This document shows positions 26,614 to 34,948 of a stretch of 64,000 bases of DNA, piece after piece. This stretch comes from CAVYXK01 sp963708245. Lineage in GTDB: Bacteria; Pseudomonadota; Alphaproteobacteria; Acetobacterales; Acetobacteraceae. A program made the translations under genes and the position numbers. Positions within the stretch are counted from its first letter, which is position 1; every line of letters starts with the position of its first letter. The notes beneath the pieces are model-generated. The model ran no database searches. It saw only the letters and a program-made list of their open reading frames with translations, and was not told the DNA's origin. The stretch covers positions 4,402,001-4,466,000 of the forward strand of contig OY970201.1 of NCBI GenBank assembly GCA_963708245.1. The letters run 5' to 3'.

Positions 26614-26952
26614 TTACAGCGCCGCCGCATCGAGCTCGCCGGTACGGATCCGCACTGCACGCTCGATATCGACGACGAAGATCTTGCCGTCACCGATTTT
26701 GCCGGTGTGGGCGATCTTGGCGATCGCCTCGACCACCGGCTCGGCGAGATCAGCCGGCACCACCACTTCGATTTTCACCTTGGGCAGGAAATTCACGTGG
26801 TACTCCGCGCCCCGGTAGATCTCGGTCTGGCCCTTCTGCCGGCCGAAGCCCTTCACTTCGGAGACGGTCAGCCCTTGAACGCCAAGCAGGGTCAGTGCCT
26901 CACGGACCTCGTCGAGTTTGAATGGCTTGATGATGGCCATGATCAGCTTCAT
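26614..26952 (-). CDS. glnK: nitrogen regulatory protein PII (GlnK)
   Basis: 112 aa from the ATG at 26952. PII hallmarks: MKLIMAIIKPFKLDEVREAL, the T-loop with the uridylylated Tyr in TEIYRGAEYHVNF (Tyr51), and the C-terminal signature HTGKIGDGKIFVVDIERAVR. It senses 2-oxoglutarate, ATP/ADP and glutamine status and blocks AmtB when nitrogen is plentiful. It is called GlnK rather than GlnB because it precedes amtB. No clear sigma-54 promoter was found in the 450 bases upstream. Confidence 0.95.
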   Translation of the reverse strand: MKLIMAIIKPFKLDEVREALTLLGVQGLTVSEVKGFGRQKGQTEIYRGAEYHVNFLPKVKIEVVVPADLAEPVVEAIAKIAHTGKIGDGKIFVVDIERAVRIRTGELDAAAL

Positions 26953-27404
26953 GTCGTTTCCCCGTCCGCAGTGTCTCACGAGGAAGTTGGCAATCAAGAA
27001 TCGTGCCGCAGAAAAATGAGACGAATTGGGAAGTGATTGAGCCCGGGGCAAACCAGAACTGCTCACGCTATAGGCAGGTTGCCCGCCTGCCCTCGCCTGC
27101 TATGCAGAGGAAATCTCGAAACGGCGAAACTGATGCTTCCGCAACACACTGTCAAATTCAACGAGCCAGTCGGAGCTGGTATCAGCTTAGCCGCAACCAA
27201 CCCTCTGCGCCTCTGCTACGAAAATAGGGCCGCAGTCGCCGGCGACCGAAAGATGGCGGAATAAATTCCGCCCTACACGAAGGGCGGCATTTTCACCCAA
27301 CCGTGGTGCGCGCCCGCGCGCTGGCTGACTGCGGTATGACTTCTTCAGGTGCCCCGCCGCCCGCAAGGGACGACGGGGCGTGTCGTCACAAACGGAATAT
27401 CCGG
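26953..27404. other. glnA-glnK intergenic region, no gene
   Basis: 450 bases between the end of glnA and the start of glnK. Apart from the paired hairpins at 27255-27287 I see no convincing coding frame, tRNA or sigma-54 element. Short frames here lack ribosome-binding sites and family resemblance. Confidence 0.6.
27255..27287 (-). terminator. probable glnA-side terminator with two competing hairpins
   Basis: GGCGGAA (27255-27261) can pair with TTCCGCC (27266-27272), while CCGCCCT (27268-27274) can pair with AGGGCGG (27281-27287). The middle segment is shared, so the two stems exclude each other. It lies about 120 bases beyond the glnA stop. On the minus strand the second stem is followed by AATTTATT, a weak U-tract. 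Terminator for glnBA is the simplest reading. Confidence 0.45.
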
Positions 27405-28832
27405 TCAGACGGAGTAATACATCTCGAACTCCACTGGGTGCGGTGTATGCTCGAAGCGATACACCTCACTCCACCTGAGCTCGAGGTAACTCTCGATCTG
27501 ATCGGTCCCGAACACATCGCCTGCGAGCAGGAACTCATGATCGCCTTCGAGCGCACCGATTGCCTCGCGCAGGCTGCCGCACACCGTCGGGATGCCCTTC
27601 AGCTCTTCCGGCGGCAGGTCGTAAAGATCCTTATCCATCGGATCGCCCGGGTGGATCTTGTTGCGGATGCCGTCCAGGCCCGCCATCAGCATGGCCGCGA
27701 AGGCAAGATACGGGTTGGCGCCCGGATCGGGGAAGCGCACTTCGACTCGCTTGGCCTTCGGGTTCGTCGCATAGGGAATCCGGCAGGCGGCCGATCGGTT
27801 GCGCGCGGAATAAGCCAGCAGCACCGGAGCTTCGAAGCCGGGGATCAGGCGCTTGTAGCTGTTCGTCAGCGGGTTGGTCAGCGCGTTGAGCGCCTTGGCG
27901 TGCTTGATGATGCCCCCGATGTAATGCAGCGCCGCCTCCGACAGGTCCGCATACGCGTTGCCGGCGAATAGCGGCTTGCCGGACTTCCAGATCGACTGAT
28001 GGACATGCATGCCGGAGCCATTGTCGCCGTAGATCGGCTTCGGCATGAACGTGGCGGTCTTGCCGTAGCTGTGCGCCACGTTGTGGATGCAGTACTTGTA
28101 GATCTGCAGGTTGTCCGCCATGCGCACCAGCGGACCGAATTTCATGCCCAGCTCATGCTGGCTCTGTCCCACCTCGTGATGATGCTTCTCGATCACCACG
28201 CCCATTTCGCCCATCGTCGATAGCATCTCGGCACGCAGGTCGCTTTCGGAATCAACGGGCGGAACCGGGAAATAGCCACCCTTGACCGTCGGCCGGTGGC
28301 CCATGTTCCCTTCGGGATAGTCCTTCAGACCTGCGTCCGGCCCCTCCTGGCTGTCGATATGATAGTGGCCGTAATTGCCGGCGATACCGAACTTCACGCT
28401 GTCGAACACGAAGAACTCCGCTTCCGGTCCGAAGAAAGCGGTGTCGCCGACGCCCGACGCCTTCAGGTAGGCCTCGGCCTTCTTCGCGGTCGAACGGGGA
28501 TCACGGCTGTATGGTTGGCCGGTGGACGGCTCGATGATGTCGCAGAACAGGATCAAGCTGGGCTTCGCGGAGAACGGGTCCATCGTCGCCGTCTCGGCAT
28601 CCGGCGCCAGGATCATGTCGGACTCGTTGATCGCCTTCCAGCCGGCGATCGAGGAGCCGTCGAACATGATGCCATCGCGGAAGGTGTCCTCGTCGATGGT
28701 AGAAACGTGCTGTGCCGTGTGTTGCCACTTGCCGCGCGGGTCAGTGAACCGCAGGTCCACATATTCGACGGAGTGCTCCTTCAGCATCTCCATCACCTTG
28801 CCGACCGCATCGCCGTTGTCCCGTTTCGCCAT
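27405..28832 (-). CDS. glnA: glutamine synthetase type I
   Basis: 475 aa, ATG start. GSI signatures: FDGSSIAGWKAINESDM (beta-grasp), FFGPEAEFFVFDSV with metal-binding Glu, NGSGMHVHQSIWK, KRLIPGFEAPVLLAYSARNR (ATP site) and the adenylylation loop KDLYDLPPEELK containing the modifiable Tyr, so it is the GlnE-regulated GSI-beta type. It condenses ammonium with glutamate. It follows glnB by 180 bp on the same strand, the usual glnBA operon, with a sigma-54 promoter ahead of glnB. Confidence 0.97.
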   Translation of the reverse strand: MAKRDNGDAVGKVMEMLKEHSVEYVDLRFTDPRGKWQHTAQHVSTIDEDTFRDGIMFDGSSIAGWKAINESDMILAPDAETATMDPFSAKPSLILFCDIIEPSTGQPYSRDPRSTAKKAEAYLKASGVGDTAFFGPEAEFFVFDSVKFGIAGNYGHYHIDSQEGPDAGLKDYPEGNMGHRPTVKGGYFPVPPVDSESDLRAEMLSTMGEMGVVIEKHHHEVGQSQHELGMKFGPLVRMADNLQIYKYCIHNVAHSYGKTATFMPKPIYGDNGSGMHVHQSIWKSGKPLFAGNAYADLSEAALHYIGGIIKHAKALNALTNPLTNSYKRLIPGFEAPVLLAYSARNRSAACRIPYATNPKAKRVEVRFPDPGANPYLAFAAMLMAGLDGIRNKIHPGDPMDKDLYDLPPEELKGIPTVCGSLREAIGALEGDHEFLLAGDVFGTDQIESYLELRWSEVYRFEHTPHPVEFEMYYSV

Positions 28833-29012
28833 TCCCGTATCCCTGTTGCTCCCACGCCGAATCGTCCTTTCGCGGATCGATGGCGCCCTTGGTCTGAAGA
28901 AAGGGCCGCACCGCGCGGCCCGGATGATCCGGCCGTGTAGTCTTTTCCGCCGCTCGCCGGAAGCGGCTTTCGGCGTTTTCCTGTGTTGTCGCCCCGAGCC
29001 GGGTGCGCGCGC

Positions 29013-29351
29013 CTAGATCGCGCTTTCACCCCGCTCCCCGGTACGGATGCGGATCACCTCCTCGACCGAGGAGACGAAGATCTTGCCGTCGCCGATCCGT
29101 CCGGTGCGGGCGGCGTTGACGATCGCCTCCACGGCGCGTTCGACGACGCGGTCCTCGCAAACCACTTCGATTTTCACCTTGGGTAGGAAGTCGACTACGT
29201 ATTCGGCGCCGCGATAGAGTTCGGTATGGCCCTTCTGGCGCCCGAATCCCTTGGCCTCCACCACGGTGATCCCCTGCAGTCCGACCTCGTGCAGCGCCTC
29301 CTTCACCTCGTCCAGTTTGAACGGCTTGATCACCGCCTCGATCTTTTTCAT
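29013..29351 (-). CDS. glnB: nitrogen regulatory protein PII (GlnB)
   Basis: 112 aa from the ATG at 29351. It reads MKKIEAVIKPFKLDEVKEAL, T-loop TELYRGAEYVVDF with Tyr51, and ARTGRIGDGKIFVSSVEEVI. It is the PII paralogue in front of glnA and controls GlnE/NtrB activity. A TGGCAC-N5-ATGCA element lies about 40 bases upstream, so nitrogen-limited sigma-54/NtrC control is likely. Confidence 0.95.
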   Translation of the reverse strand: MKKIEAVIKPFKLDEVKEALHEVGLQGITVVEAKGFGRQKGHTELYRGAEYVVDFLPKVKIEVVCEDRVVERAVEAIVNAARTGRIGDGKIFVSSVEEVIRIRTGERGESAI

Positions 29352-29389
29352 CTCTTGTCCGCGCCCGGGCTTCCGGGCCTCCCGTGGGT

Positions 29390-29405
29390 TGCATGTGCCG
29401 TGCCA
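29390..29405 (-). promoter_or_regulatory. sigma-54 (-24/-12) promoter of glnBA
   Basis: On the minus strand the sequence TGGCACGGCACATGCA fits the sigma-54 consensus TGGCAC-N5-TTGCA with one mismatch; the GG and GC dinucleotides are exactly 10 bases apart. The GC element lies about 40 bases ahead of the glnB ATG, leaving a leader of roughly 25-30 bases. Confidence 0.7.
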
Positions 29406-29565
29406 AGCGGTTGGACGCCGGACCGCGGCCTGCAAATCCAGTACTTAGCCCAGCCTGTGGGCGGGGGCCAGCCTGCGTGCCTGCGATTTGGGCAGGGTTG
29501 CGGCCGGCTCGGTTGACCCCGGACTGGCCCCACGCATAGTGCCGCCCACTGCTGGAAGGAGCTGC

Positions 29566-30765
29566 GTGCCGGTGAAGCGCGTCAATTCGCTGCTGGGTGA
29601 GCTTGGCACGACGATCTTCACTGTGATGTCGGCGCTGGCCGTGCAGCACCAGTCAATCAACCTGGGCCAGGGGTTCCCGGACACCGACGGCCCGTCGGAC
29701 ATCCTGGAAGCGGCGGCAGCCGCGTTGTTCGACGGCCGCAACCAGTATCCGCCGATGCCCGGCGTCCCGGAGCTGCGTCAGGCGGTCGCCGCCCACGACG
29801 GACAATTCTACGGCCTCGATGTCGATCCCATGACCGAGGTGGTGGTGACCTCCGGAGCCACCGAGGCGATCACAGCCTGCCTGATGGCGCTGCTGAACCC
29901 AAGCGACGAGGTGGTGCTGATCGAGCCGCTGTATGACACCTACTTGCCGGTGGTGCGGCTGCTGGGCGCGGTGCCGCGTCTGGTGCGGCTGATGCCTCCT
30001 GATTGGGAGCTGCCGCGGGCGGAGCTGACTGCGGCGTTCGGGCCGAAGACCAAGGCGATCCTGCTCAATACCCCGATGAATCCAACCGGGAAGGTGTTCA
30101 CCGCGACCGAGCTGGCGTGCATTGCCGACCTGCTGGTGCGGCACGATGCCTACGCGATCTGCGACGAGGTGTACGAGCACCTGACGTTCGACGGCTGGCC
30201 CCACATCCCGCTGATGACCCTGCCGGGCTTGCGCGAGCGGGTGATGCGCGTGGGCAGCGCCGGAAAGACCTTCTCGCTGACCGGCTGGAAGGTGGGCTAC
30301 GTCACTGCTCCGGCGCCGCTCGCCGAGGTGGTTGCCAAGGCGCACCAGAATCTGACGTTCACAACTGCACCCAACCTGCAGCGCGCAGTCGCGCTGGGGC
30401 TTGCTAAGGACGAGGCCTATTTCCGGCGCCTCGCCGCCGACCTGCAGGCCAAGCGGGACCGTCTGGCCGGAGGGCTGGCCGAGTTGGGGATGACGGTTCT
30501 GCCGACGCGGGGGAGCTATTTCATCACCGCGGATTTCCGGCCGCTCGGCTTCAATGGCGATGACGTCGCGTTCTGCCGGCATATCACCGAGCATGCCGGG
30601 GTCACGGCAGTGCCCGTCACGGCGTTCTATGATGCGCCCAATCCGCCGAGACACTTCGCGCGCTTCGCCTTCTGTAAGCGTGAAGCGGTACTGGATGAGG
30701 CGGTCGCGCGGCTGCGGACGCATTTCCGCGACCGGCGATTGACGGCCGGCTGCCGAGGGCTCTAA
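29566..30765 (+). CDS. PLP-dependent aminotransferase class I/II (methionine/DapC-like)
   Basis: About 399 aa; GGAAGGAG precedes two possible GTG starts at 29566 and 29572. Fold type I features: INLGQGFPDTDGP, EVVVTSGATEAI, LLNTPMNPTGKVF, the YAICDEVYEHLTF Asp/Tyr and the PLP Lys in GSAGKTFSLTGWKVGY. It belongs to the group of YbdL-type methionine aminotransferases and N-succinyldiaminopimelate aminotransferases (DapC); the substrate cannot be decided from sequence alone. It is divergent from glnB, with their promoters sharing about 200 bp. Confidence 0.9.
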   Translation: MPVKRVNSLLGELGTTIFTVMSALAVQHQSINLGQGFPDTDGPSDILEAAAAALFDGRNQYPPMPGVPELRQAVAAHDGQFYGLDVDPMTEVVVTSGATEAITACLMALLNPSDEVVLIEPLYDTYLPVVRLLGAVPRLVRLMPPDWELPRAELTAAFGPKTKAILLNTPMNPTGKVFTATELACIADLLVRHDAYAICDEVYEHLTFDGWPHIPLMTLPGLRERVMRVGSAGKTFSLTGWKVGYVTAPAPLAEVVAKAHQNLTFTTAPNLQRAVALGLAKDEAYFRRLAADLQAKRDRLAGGLAELGMTVLPTRGSYFITADFRPLGFNGDDVAFCRHITEHAGVTAVPVTAFYDAPNPPRHFARFAFCKREAVLDEAVARLRTHFRDRRLTAGCRGL

Positions 30766-30780
30766 AGCCGCCGCACCGAT

Positions 30781-30857
30781 GGCGGGCGTAGCTCAGTTGG
30801 TAGAGCGCCAGGTTGTGGTCCTGGATGCCGTGGGTTCGAGTCCCATCGCTCGCCCCA
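30781..30857 (+). tRNA. tRNA-His(GTG)
   Basis: Cloverleaf with the extra 5' G expected for tRNA-His: GGCGGGCG pairs with CGCTCGCC, the anticodon loop is TTGTGGT (anticodon GTG), the T arm is GTGGG-TTCGAGT-CCCAT, and an encoded CCA is at 30855-30857. mobA starts only 10 bases later, so the two may be co-transcribed. Confidence 0.96.
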
Positions 30858-30867
30858 CCTTTTTCTC

Positions 30868-31458
30868 GTGACCGAAAGGCTCGCCGGTCTCGCGCTGGCG
30901 GGTGGTGCGTCGCGACGATTGGGCGGCGGCGACAAGCCGCTTCTGCGGATCGGTGGCCGGAGCATGCTTGAGCGTGTGGTCGCCGTGCTCGCCGCCGAGA
31001 CCGACGCGGTGGCGATCAGCGCCAACGGCGATCCGTCCCGTTTCGCTGCGTTTGGCCTGCCGGTCCTGCTGGATGATGCGTTTCCCGGCAGCGGGCCGCT
31101 CGTGGGTGTGCTGGCCGGGTTGGATTGGGCGGCCGGGCTTGGCGCCGACGCGCTGCTGACGGTGCCGGGGGATACGCCCTTCGTGCCGGCTGGCCTTGCG
31201 GCCGCGCTCGCGCCCGCGCCGGCCTGCGCGGAGAGCAACGGGACGCGCCATTATCTGGTGGCGCTCTGGCCGGTTGCGGTGCGTTCGGCCCTGCGGGCTC
31301 TGCTGTCCACAGCCGGGCATCGCGCTGTGGGTCAGTTCGCAACCGGGATTGGCATGCGCCCGGTGTTGTTTCAGGCATTGCCACGCAACCCGTTTCTGAA
31401 CGTCAATACGCCCGAGCAACTCGCGGCGGCGCGCGCCGTGGCGGAGGACACGGAATGA
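30868..31458 (+). CDS. mobA: molybdenum cofactor guanylyltransferase MobA
   Basis: 196 aa from a GTG. Nucleotidyltransferase signature LALAGGASRRLGGGDKPLL near residues 8-26, then PGSGPLVGVLAGLDWA and the metal-binding VPGDTPFVP. The C-terminal NPFLNVNTPEQL is the family end motif. MobA adds GMP to molybdopterin to form the bis-MGD cofactor. It overlaps the next gene by ATGA. moeA lies in the same window at 39 kb but not in this operon. Confidence 0.92.
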   Translation: MTERLAGLALAGGASRRLGGGDKPLLRIGGRSMLERVVAVLAAETDAVAISANGDPSRFAAFGLPVLLDDAFPGSGPLVGVLAGLDWAAGLGADALLTVPGDTPFVPAGLAAALAPAPACAESNGTRHYLVALWPVAVRSALRALLSTAGHRAVGQFATGIGMRPVLFQALPRNPFLNVNTPEQLAAARAVAEDTE

Positions 31459-32258
31459 TCAGGACAGTGGCGGTCGGCGGGCTTGGGGCGATCGGTCTGC
31501 CGTTGGCACGCGCGTTGGACGGCGGAGTGGACGGATTGCGGTTGATCGCCGTGGCCAGCCGCGACGAGGCCCGGGCGAGAGACCGCGTCGCCGGTTTTGC
31601 TGATCCTCCGCGTGTGGTGCGGCTGGCGGACCTGGCGGAGGCGGACATCGTTGTCGAAGCGGTTCCAGCCGCGTTGTTCGAGCAAATTGCCGTGCCGGCC
31701 ATCGAGGCGGGCCGCGTCCTGGTGCCCGCGTCGGTTGGCGCGTTGTTGCCGCGCATGGACTTGGTTCGTCGGGCCCAGCACACCGGCGCGCGAATCGTGG
31801 TGCCGACAGGAGCGCTGCTGGGCCTGGACGCAGTGCGCGCGGCGGCGGAGGGACCTATCGAGAGCGTCACGATCGAGACCCGGAAACCGCCCGCCGGCCT
31901 GCTCGGCGCTCCGTATCTTGTGCAAAACGAGATCGATATCGAAGGGATTACCGAACCGTGTTGCGTGTTCGCCGGTACTGCGTTCGATGCTGCGCGCGGC
32001 TTCCCGGCCAATGTGAACGTCGCGGCCGCGCTTGCCCTCGCCGGTATTGGGCCGGCCCGCACCCGCGTCGAGATTTGGGCCGACCCGACTATTACCCGAA
32101 ATACCCATACGATCCGGGTAGAGGCAGACGCGGCTCGCTTCACCATGACGATCGAAGGTGTGCCGAGCCCGGAGAACCCGCGCACCGGAAAGCTGACGGC
32201 GCTCTCCGTGCTGGCCTGCCTGCGGGGGTTGGTCTCGACGCTGAAAGTGGGTTCGTAG
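31455..32258 (+). CDS. aspartate dehydrogenase-like NAD(P)-binding protein (NadX type)
   Basis: 267 aa, ATG overlapping the mobA stop. The N-terminal Rossmann motif VAVGGLGAIGLPLARAL is followed by a DUF108 domain with VPASVGALLPRMDLV, VPTGALLGLDAV and the conserved His in ITRNTHTIRVEAD. Members oxidise L-aspartate to iminoaspartate, which can feed NAD biosynthesis or aspartate breakdown. No nadA or nadC is adjacent, so a catabolic role is possible. Confidence 0.85.
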   Translation: MIRTVAVGGLGAIGLPLARALDGGVDGLRLIAVASRDEARARDRVAGFADPPRVVRLADLAEADIVVEAVPAALFEQIAVPAIEAGRVLVPASVGALLPRMDLVRRAQHTGARIVVPTGALLGLDAVRAAAEGPIESVTIETRKPPAGLLGAPYLVQNEIDIEGITEPCCVFAGTAFDAARGFPANVNVAAALALAGIGPARTRVEIWADPTITRNTHTIRVEADAARFTMTIEGVPSPENPRTGKLTALSVLACLRGLVSTLKVGS

Positions 32259-32275
32259 CGTGGACGGAATGATAA

Positions 32276-32366
32276 CCTCTCCCTCTCTGCGGGAGAGGTC
32301 AGTTCGCGAAGCGAACCGGGTGAGGGTGCCGGGTGCGAGGCCCTCACCCGCCACGCTTCGCGTGGC
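32276..32366. repeat. multi-hairpin REP-like intergenic repeat
   Basis: Four successive inverted repeats: CCTCTCCC/GGGAGAGG, GTTCGC-GAA-GCGAAC, GTGAGGG/CCCTCAC and GCCACGC-TTC-GCGTGGC. The first is related to palindromes at 7783, 25131 and 41131. It separates the nadX-like gene from the UbiH-like gene and ends 28 bases before the latter's TTG start. Confidence 0.7.
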
Positions 32367-32393
32367 GTTCGCACCACTCGCCCGCATAGTACT

Positions 32394-33641
32394 TTGACAG
32401 CAACAATCACCGCCGAAGTCTGCGTAGTCGGGGCCGGACCTGTCGGCGGCACCCTCGCCTGCCGCTTGGCGCAGGCAGGGATCGCGAGTGCTATCGTGGA
32501 CCGTGCGCCGCTCCCACCCATGGAGCACCCCGCCTTCGATGGCCGCGCCTATGCGATCGCCGCCGGATCACGCCGTCTGCTGGAAGATGCCGGGCTGTGG
32601 GCGAAGCTTTCCGAGCCGGATTGCCCAATTCTCGGCATACGGGTCAGTGACGGGCTGCTCGGCCGACCGGCCTCGCCGCTGTTCCTGCATTTCGACCATC
32701 GCGAGGCCGGTGCCGATGCCGGCGCGTTCGGCTGGATGATCGAGGCGCGCAGTCTGCGGGTGGCCCTGAACCGCCATCTGCAGTCATTGCCGGCTCTTAG
32801 CGTGTTCGCACCGGCGCGGATCGCGGTTGAACGCTCCGTCACCTCTGCCGTCGTGAGCATCGCGGACGGCCCAGAGATCCGATGCCGGCTGGTGGTGGCG
32901 GCGGAAGGACGTGGATCGCCGCTGCGCGAGGCCGCCGGCATCCCGACGACGTACCTGCGCTACCCGCAGACCAGCATCGTCGCCGCGATCAGCCATGAAC
33001 GGCCACACCGGAATGTCGCGCTCGAGCATTTCTTGCCCGGCGGACCGTTCGCGCAATTGCCGATGAGCGCAAGCGCCGATGCGCAGCCGGGCGGCGCCGC
33101 CAACGTCTCCGCCATCGTCTGGACCGAGCGCAGCGATATTGCCGAGCGCATGCTGGTGCTGGACGATAACCGCTTCGCGCATGAGATCGCGCGGCGCCTT
33201 GGGGATCATCTCGGGTGGGTGCGGCCGGTCGGGCGGCGCTGGAGCTATCCGCTCTCGGCCATGCTGGTGCACCGATACACCGACGCGCGACTTGCGCTGG
33301 TGGGTGACGCGGCGCACGGCATCCATCCGATCGCCGGCCAGGGGCTGAATCTGGGCTTTCGTGATGCCATCGCATTGGCTGATCTGCTGATCGATGCACA
33401 TGAAACGGGTGGCGATCTTGGCGCGCCGGCATTGCTCGCGCGCTATCAGCGGCGCCGGCGCGGTGACAATCTCGCGATGCTGGCCATGACTGACGGTCTC
33501 GACAGGTTGTTCAGCAATCACAGCCGCGTTCTGCGTGTCGCGCGTGACATCGGCTTGGCCGCGGTCAATCGCACGCAGCCACTCAAGCGGATCTTCATGC
33601 GCCAGGCGATGGGGATCGGGGTGCTTCCGGGGCTGCGCTGA
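32394..33641 (+). CDS. UbiH/UbiF/Coq6-family FAD-dependent hydroxylase
   Basis: 415 aa, apparently from a TTG at 32394; no ATG is available before the FAD-binding GxGxxG (VCVVGAGPVGGTLACRLA). Further marks: DGRAYAIAAGSRRLLEDAG, the DG-type motif, and VGDAAHGIHPIAGQGLNLGF near 305. Such enzymes hydroxylate the ubiquinone ring during coenzyme Q synthesis on the membrane. Which position is hydroxylated cannot be told; alphaproteobacteria often have one broad UbiL/UbiM-type enzyme. No clear ribosome-binding site is seen, as a REP-like repeat abuts the start. Confidence 0.85.
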   Translation: MTATITAEVCVVGAGPVGGTLACRLAQAGIASAIVDRAPLPPMEHPAFDGRAYAIAAGSRRLLEDAGLWAKLSEPDCPILGIRVSDGLLGRPASPLFLHFDHREAGADAGAFGWMIEARSLRVALNRHLQSLPALSVFAPARIAVERSVTSAVVSIADGPEIRCRLVVAAEGRGSPLREAAGIPTTYLRYPQTSIVAAISHERPHRNVALEHFLPGGPFAQLPMSASADAQPGGAANVSAIVWTERSDIAERMLVLDDNRFAHEIARRLGDHLGWVRPVGRRWSYPLSAMLVHRYTDARLALVGDAAHGIHPIAGQGLNLGFRDAIALADLLIDAHETGGDLGAPALLARYQRRRRGDNLAMLAMTDGLDRLFSNHSRVLRVARDIGLAAVNRTQPLKRIFMRQAMGIGVLPGLR

Positions 33642-33682
33642 CCGGCCTATCCTGCCCTCGGCCAGCAATCCGGAGGAACCCG

Positions 33683-34654
33683 ATGGCGCCGAAGATCCTC
33701 GTCCCCGAAAATCCGCTCAACGCGAGCGACGTCATGCGCGAACTGGCGCCCGCCGGATTCGATGTCGTGCTCGCGCGCGTCGGCAGCCCTGAATGGAACG
33801 AGGCGCTGCACGAGGTCGAATATCTCGTCGGCCTGGGCGAGGTGAATATGGACGACGCATTCTACAAATCGGCACCAAAGCTGAAGCTGGTGCAGCTTCT
33901 CAGTGCCGGCTACGACCGCGTCGATATCGAGGCCGCCCGCCGCGCCGGCGTGCCGGTGTGCAACAACGGCGGCGCCAATGCGATCGCGGTGGCCGAGCAC
34001 GCGCTGATGCTGATGCTTGCGGTGTCGCGGCGGCTGGTGTGGCAGCATTCGATGGTTGCGTCTGGCCGCTGGCGCGGCAACGACATTGCCGGCGTGCGGC
34101 TTTATGAGATCTATGGCCGCACACTCGGCATCATTGGCCTTGGTGCGATCGGCAAGAAGGTCGCTCGGCTGGCCAAAGCGTTCGAGATGCGGGTGCAGTA
34201 TTACGATATCGTCCGGCTTAGCGAGGATCAGGCGGATGCACTGGGCGTGCGCTTCCGATTGCTGAACGAGCTGTTGCGCACGTCCGACATTGTCTCGCTG
34301 CACGTGCCCCTGACGCCGCAGACGCGTCACATGATCGGCGCAGCCGAGCTGAAGTTGATGAAGCCGACCGCTTACCTGATCAACACCTGCCGGGGCCCGG
34401 TTGTCGATGAGCCAGCGCTGTACGAGGCGCTGACGAGCGGCACGATCGCCGGGGCGGGGCTGGACGTGTTCGACCGCGAGCCGCCACCGGCGGACAATCC
34501 GCTGTTCAGGCTGGAGAATGTCGTGCTGACGCCGCATTTCGCGGGTCCGACCTGGGATAACCAGTACAGCCGGTTCCGCAACGGATTCGACAACGTGCAG
34601 CGCGTGGCCCGGGGGGAGAAGCCTTTGTGGGTGATCCCGGAGTTACGGGATTAG
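33683..34654 (+). CDS. D-isomer-specific 2-hydroxyacid dehydrogenase
   Basis: 323 aa, ATG after GGAGGAA. The Rossmann core has TLGIIGLGAIGKKVARLA, and the catalytic triad is Arg in INTCRGPVVDEPAL, Glu in VFDREPPPADNPL and His in VLTPHFAGPT. The substrate could be glyoxylate/hydroxypyruvate, phosphoglycerate or a related acid. It lies 41 bp after the UbiH-like gene on the same strand. Confidence 0.9.
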   Translation: MAPKILVPENPLNASDVMRELAPAGFDVVLARVGSPEWNEALHEVEYLVGLGEVNMDDAFYKSAPKLKLVQLLSAGYDRVDIEAARRAGVPVCNNGGANAIAVAEHALMLMLAVSRRLVWQHSMVASGRWRGNDIAGVRLYEIYGRTLGIIGLGAIGKKVARLAKAFEMRVQYYDIVRLSEDQADALGVRFRLLNELLRTSDIVSLHVPLTPQTRHMIGAAELKLMKPTAYLINTCRGPVVDEPALYEALTSGTIAGAGLDVFDREPPPADNPLFRLENVVLTPHFAGPTWDNQYSRFRNGFDNVQRVARGEKPLWVIPELRD

Positions 34655-34666
34655 GGTTTGCCGCTT

Positions 34667-34695
34667 GCATTATGGTCATCCAATGGCCATAATGC
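34667..34695 (+). promoter_or_regulatory. palindromic operator of the toxin-antitoxin operon
   Basis: Perfect 9-bp arms GCATTATGG and CCATAATGC separated by 11 bases, ending five bases before the antitoxin ATG. Phd/YefM antitoxins repress their own operon by binding such palindromes, so this is the likely autoregulatory site. Confidence 0.7.
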
Positions 34696-34699
34696 CGGC

Positions 34700-34948
34700 A
34701 TGGCAAATCACAGTGTCGCCGAGGCGAAGAGCCACCTGTCTGAACTGATCGACCGCGCCCTGAAAGGGGAGGACGTGGTCATCACCCGCCACGGTCATCC
34801 GGTTGTCGAGCTCAAGCCGGTATGCCCGCCGCCGCGTCGGATCACCGAGGCCGAAATCGAGTGGCTGCGAAAGCACAGGATACCGCGGAGCGGCGATACC
34901 GAAGACGCAGCCACCCTGGTCCGCCGTATGCGTGACGAGGACTGGTGA
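34700..34948 (+). CDS. Phd/YefM-family antitoxin
   Basis: 82 aa, ATG at 34700. The first half MANHSVAEAKSHLSELID then KGEDVVITRHGHPVVELKP is the Phd/YefM DNA-binding fold; the acidic tail RSGDTEDAATLVRRMRDEDW (residues about 62-82) should wrap the toxin. It overlaps the toxin gene by GTGA, a tight translational coupling. It would neutralise the PIN toxin and repress the operon through the palindrome just upstream. Confidence 0.92.
   Translation: MANHSVAEAKSHLSELIDRALKGEDVVITRHGHPVVELKPVCPPPRRITEAEIEWLRKHRIPRSGDTEDAATLVRRMRDEDW

Noticed and set aside
26953..27404. Sigma-54 promoter before glnK
   Set aside because: Several GC and GG pairs occur but none with the required 10-base spacing and flanking TGGCAC.
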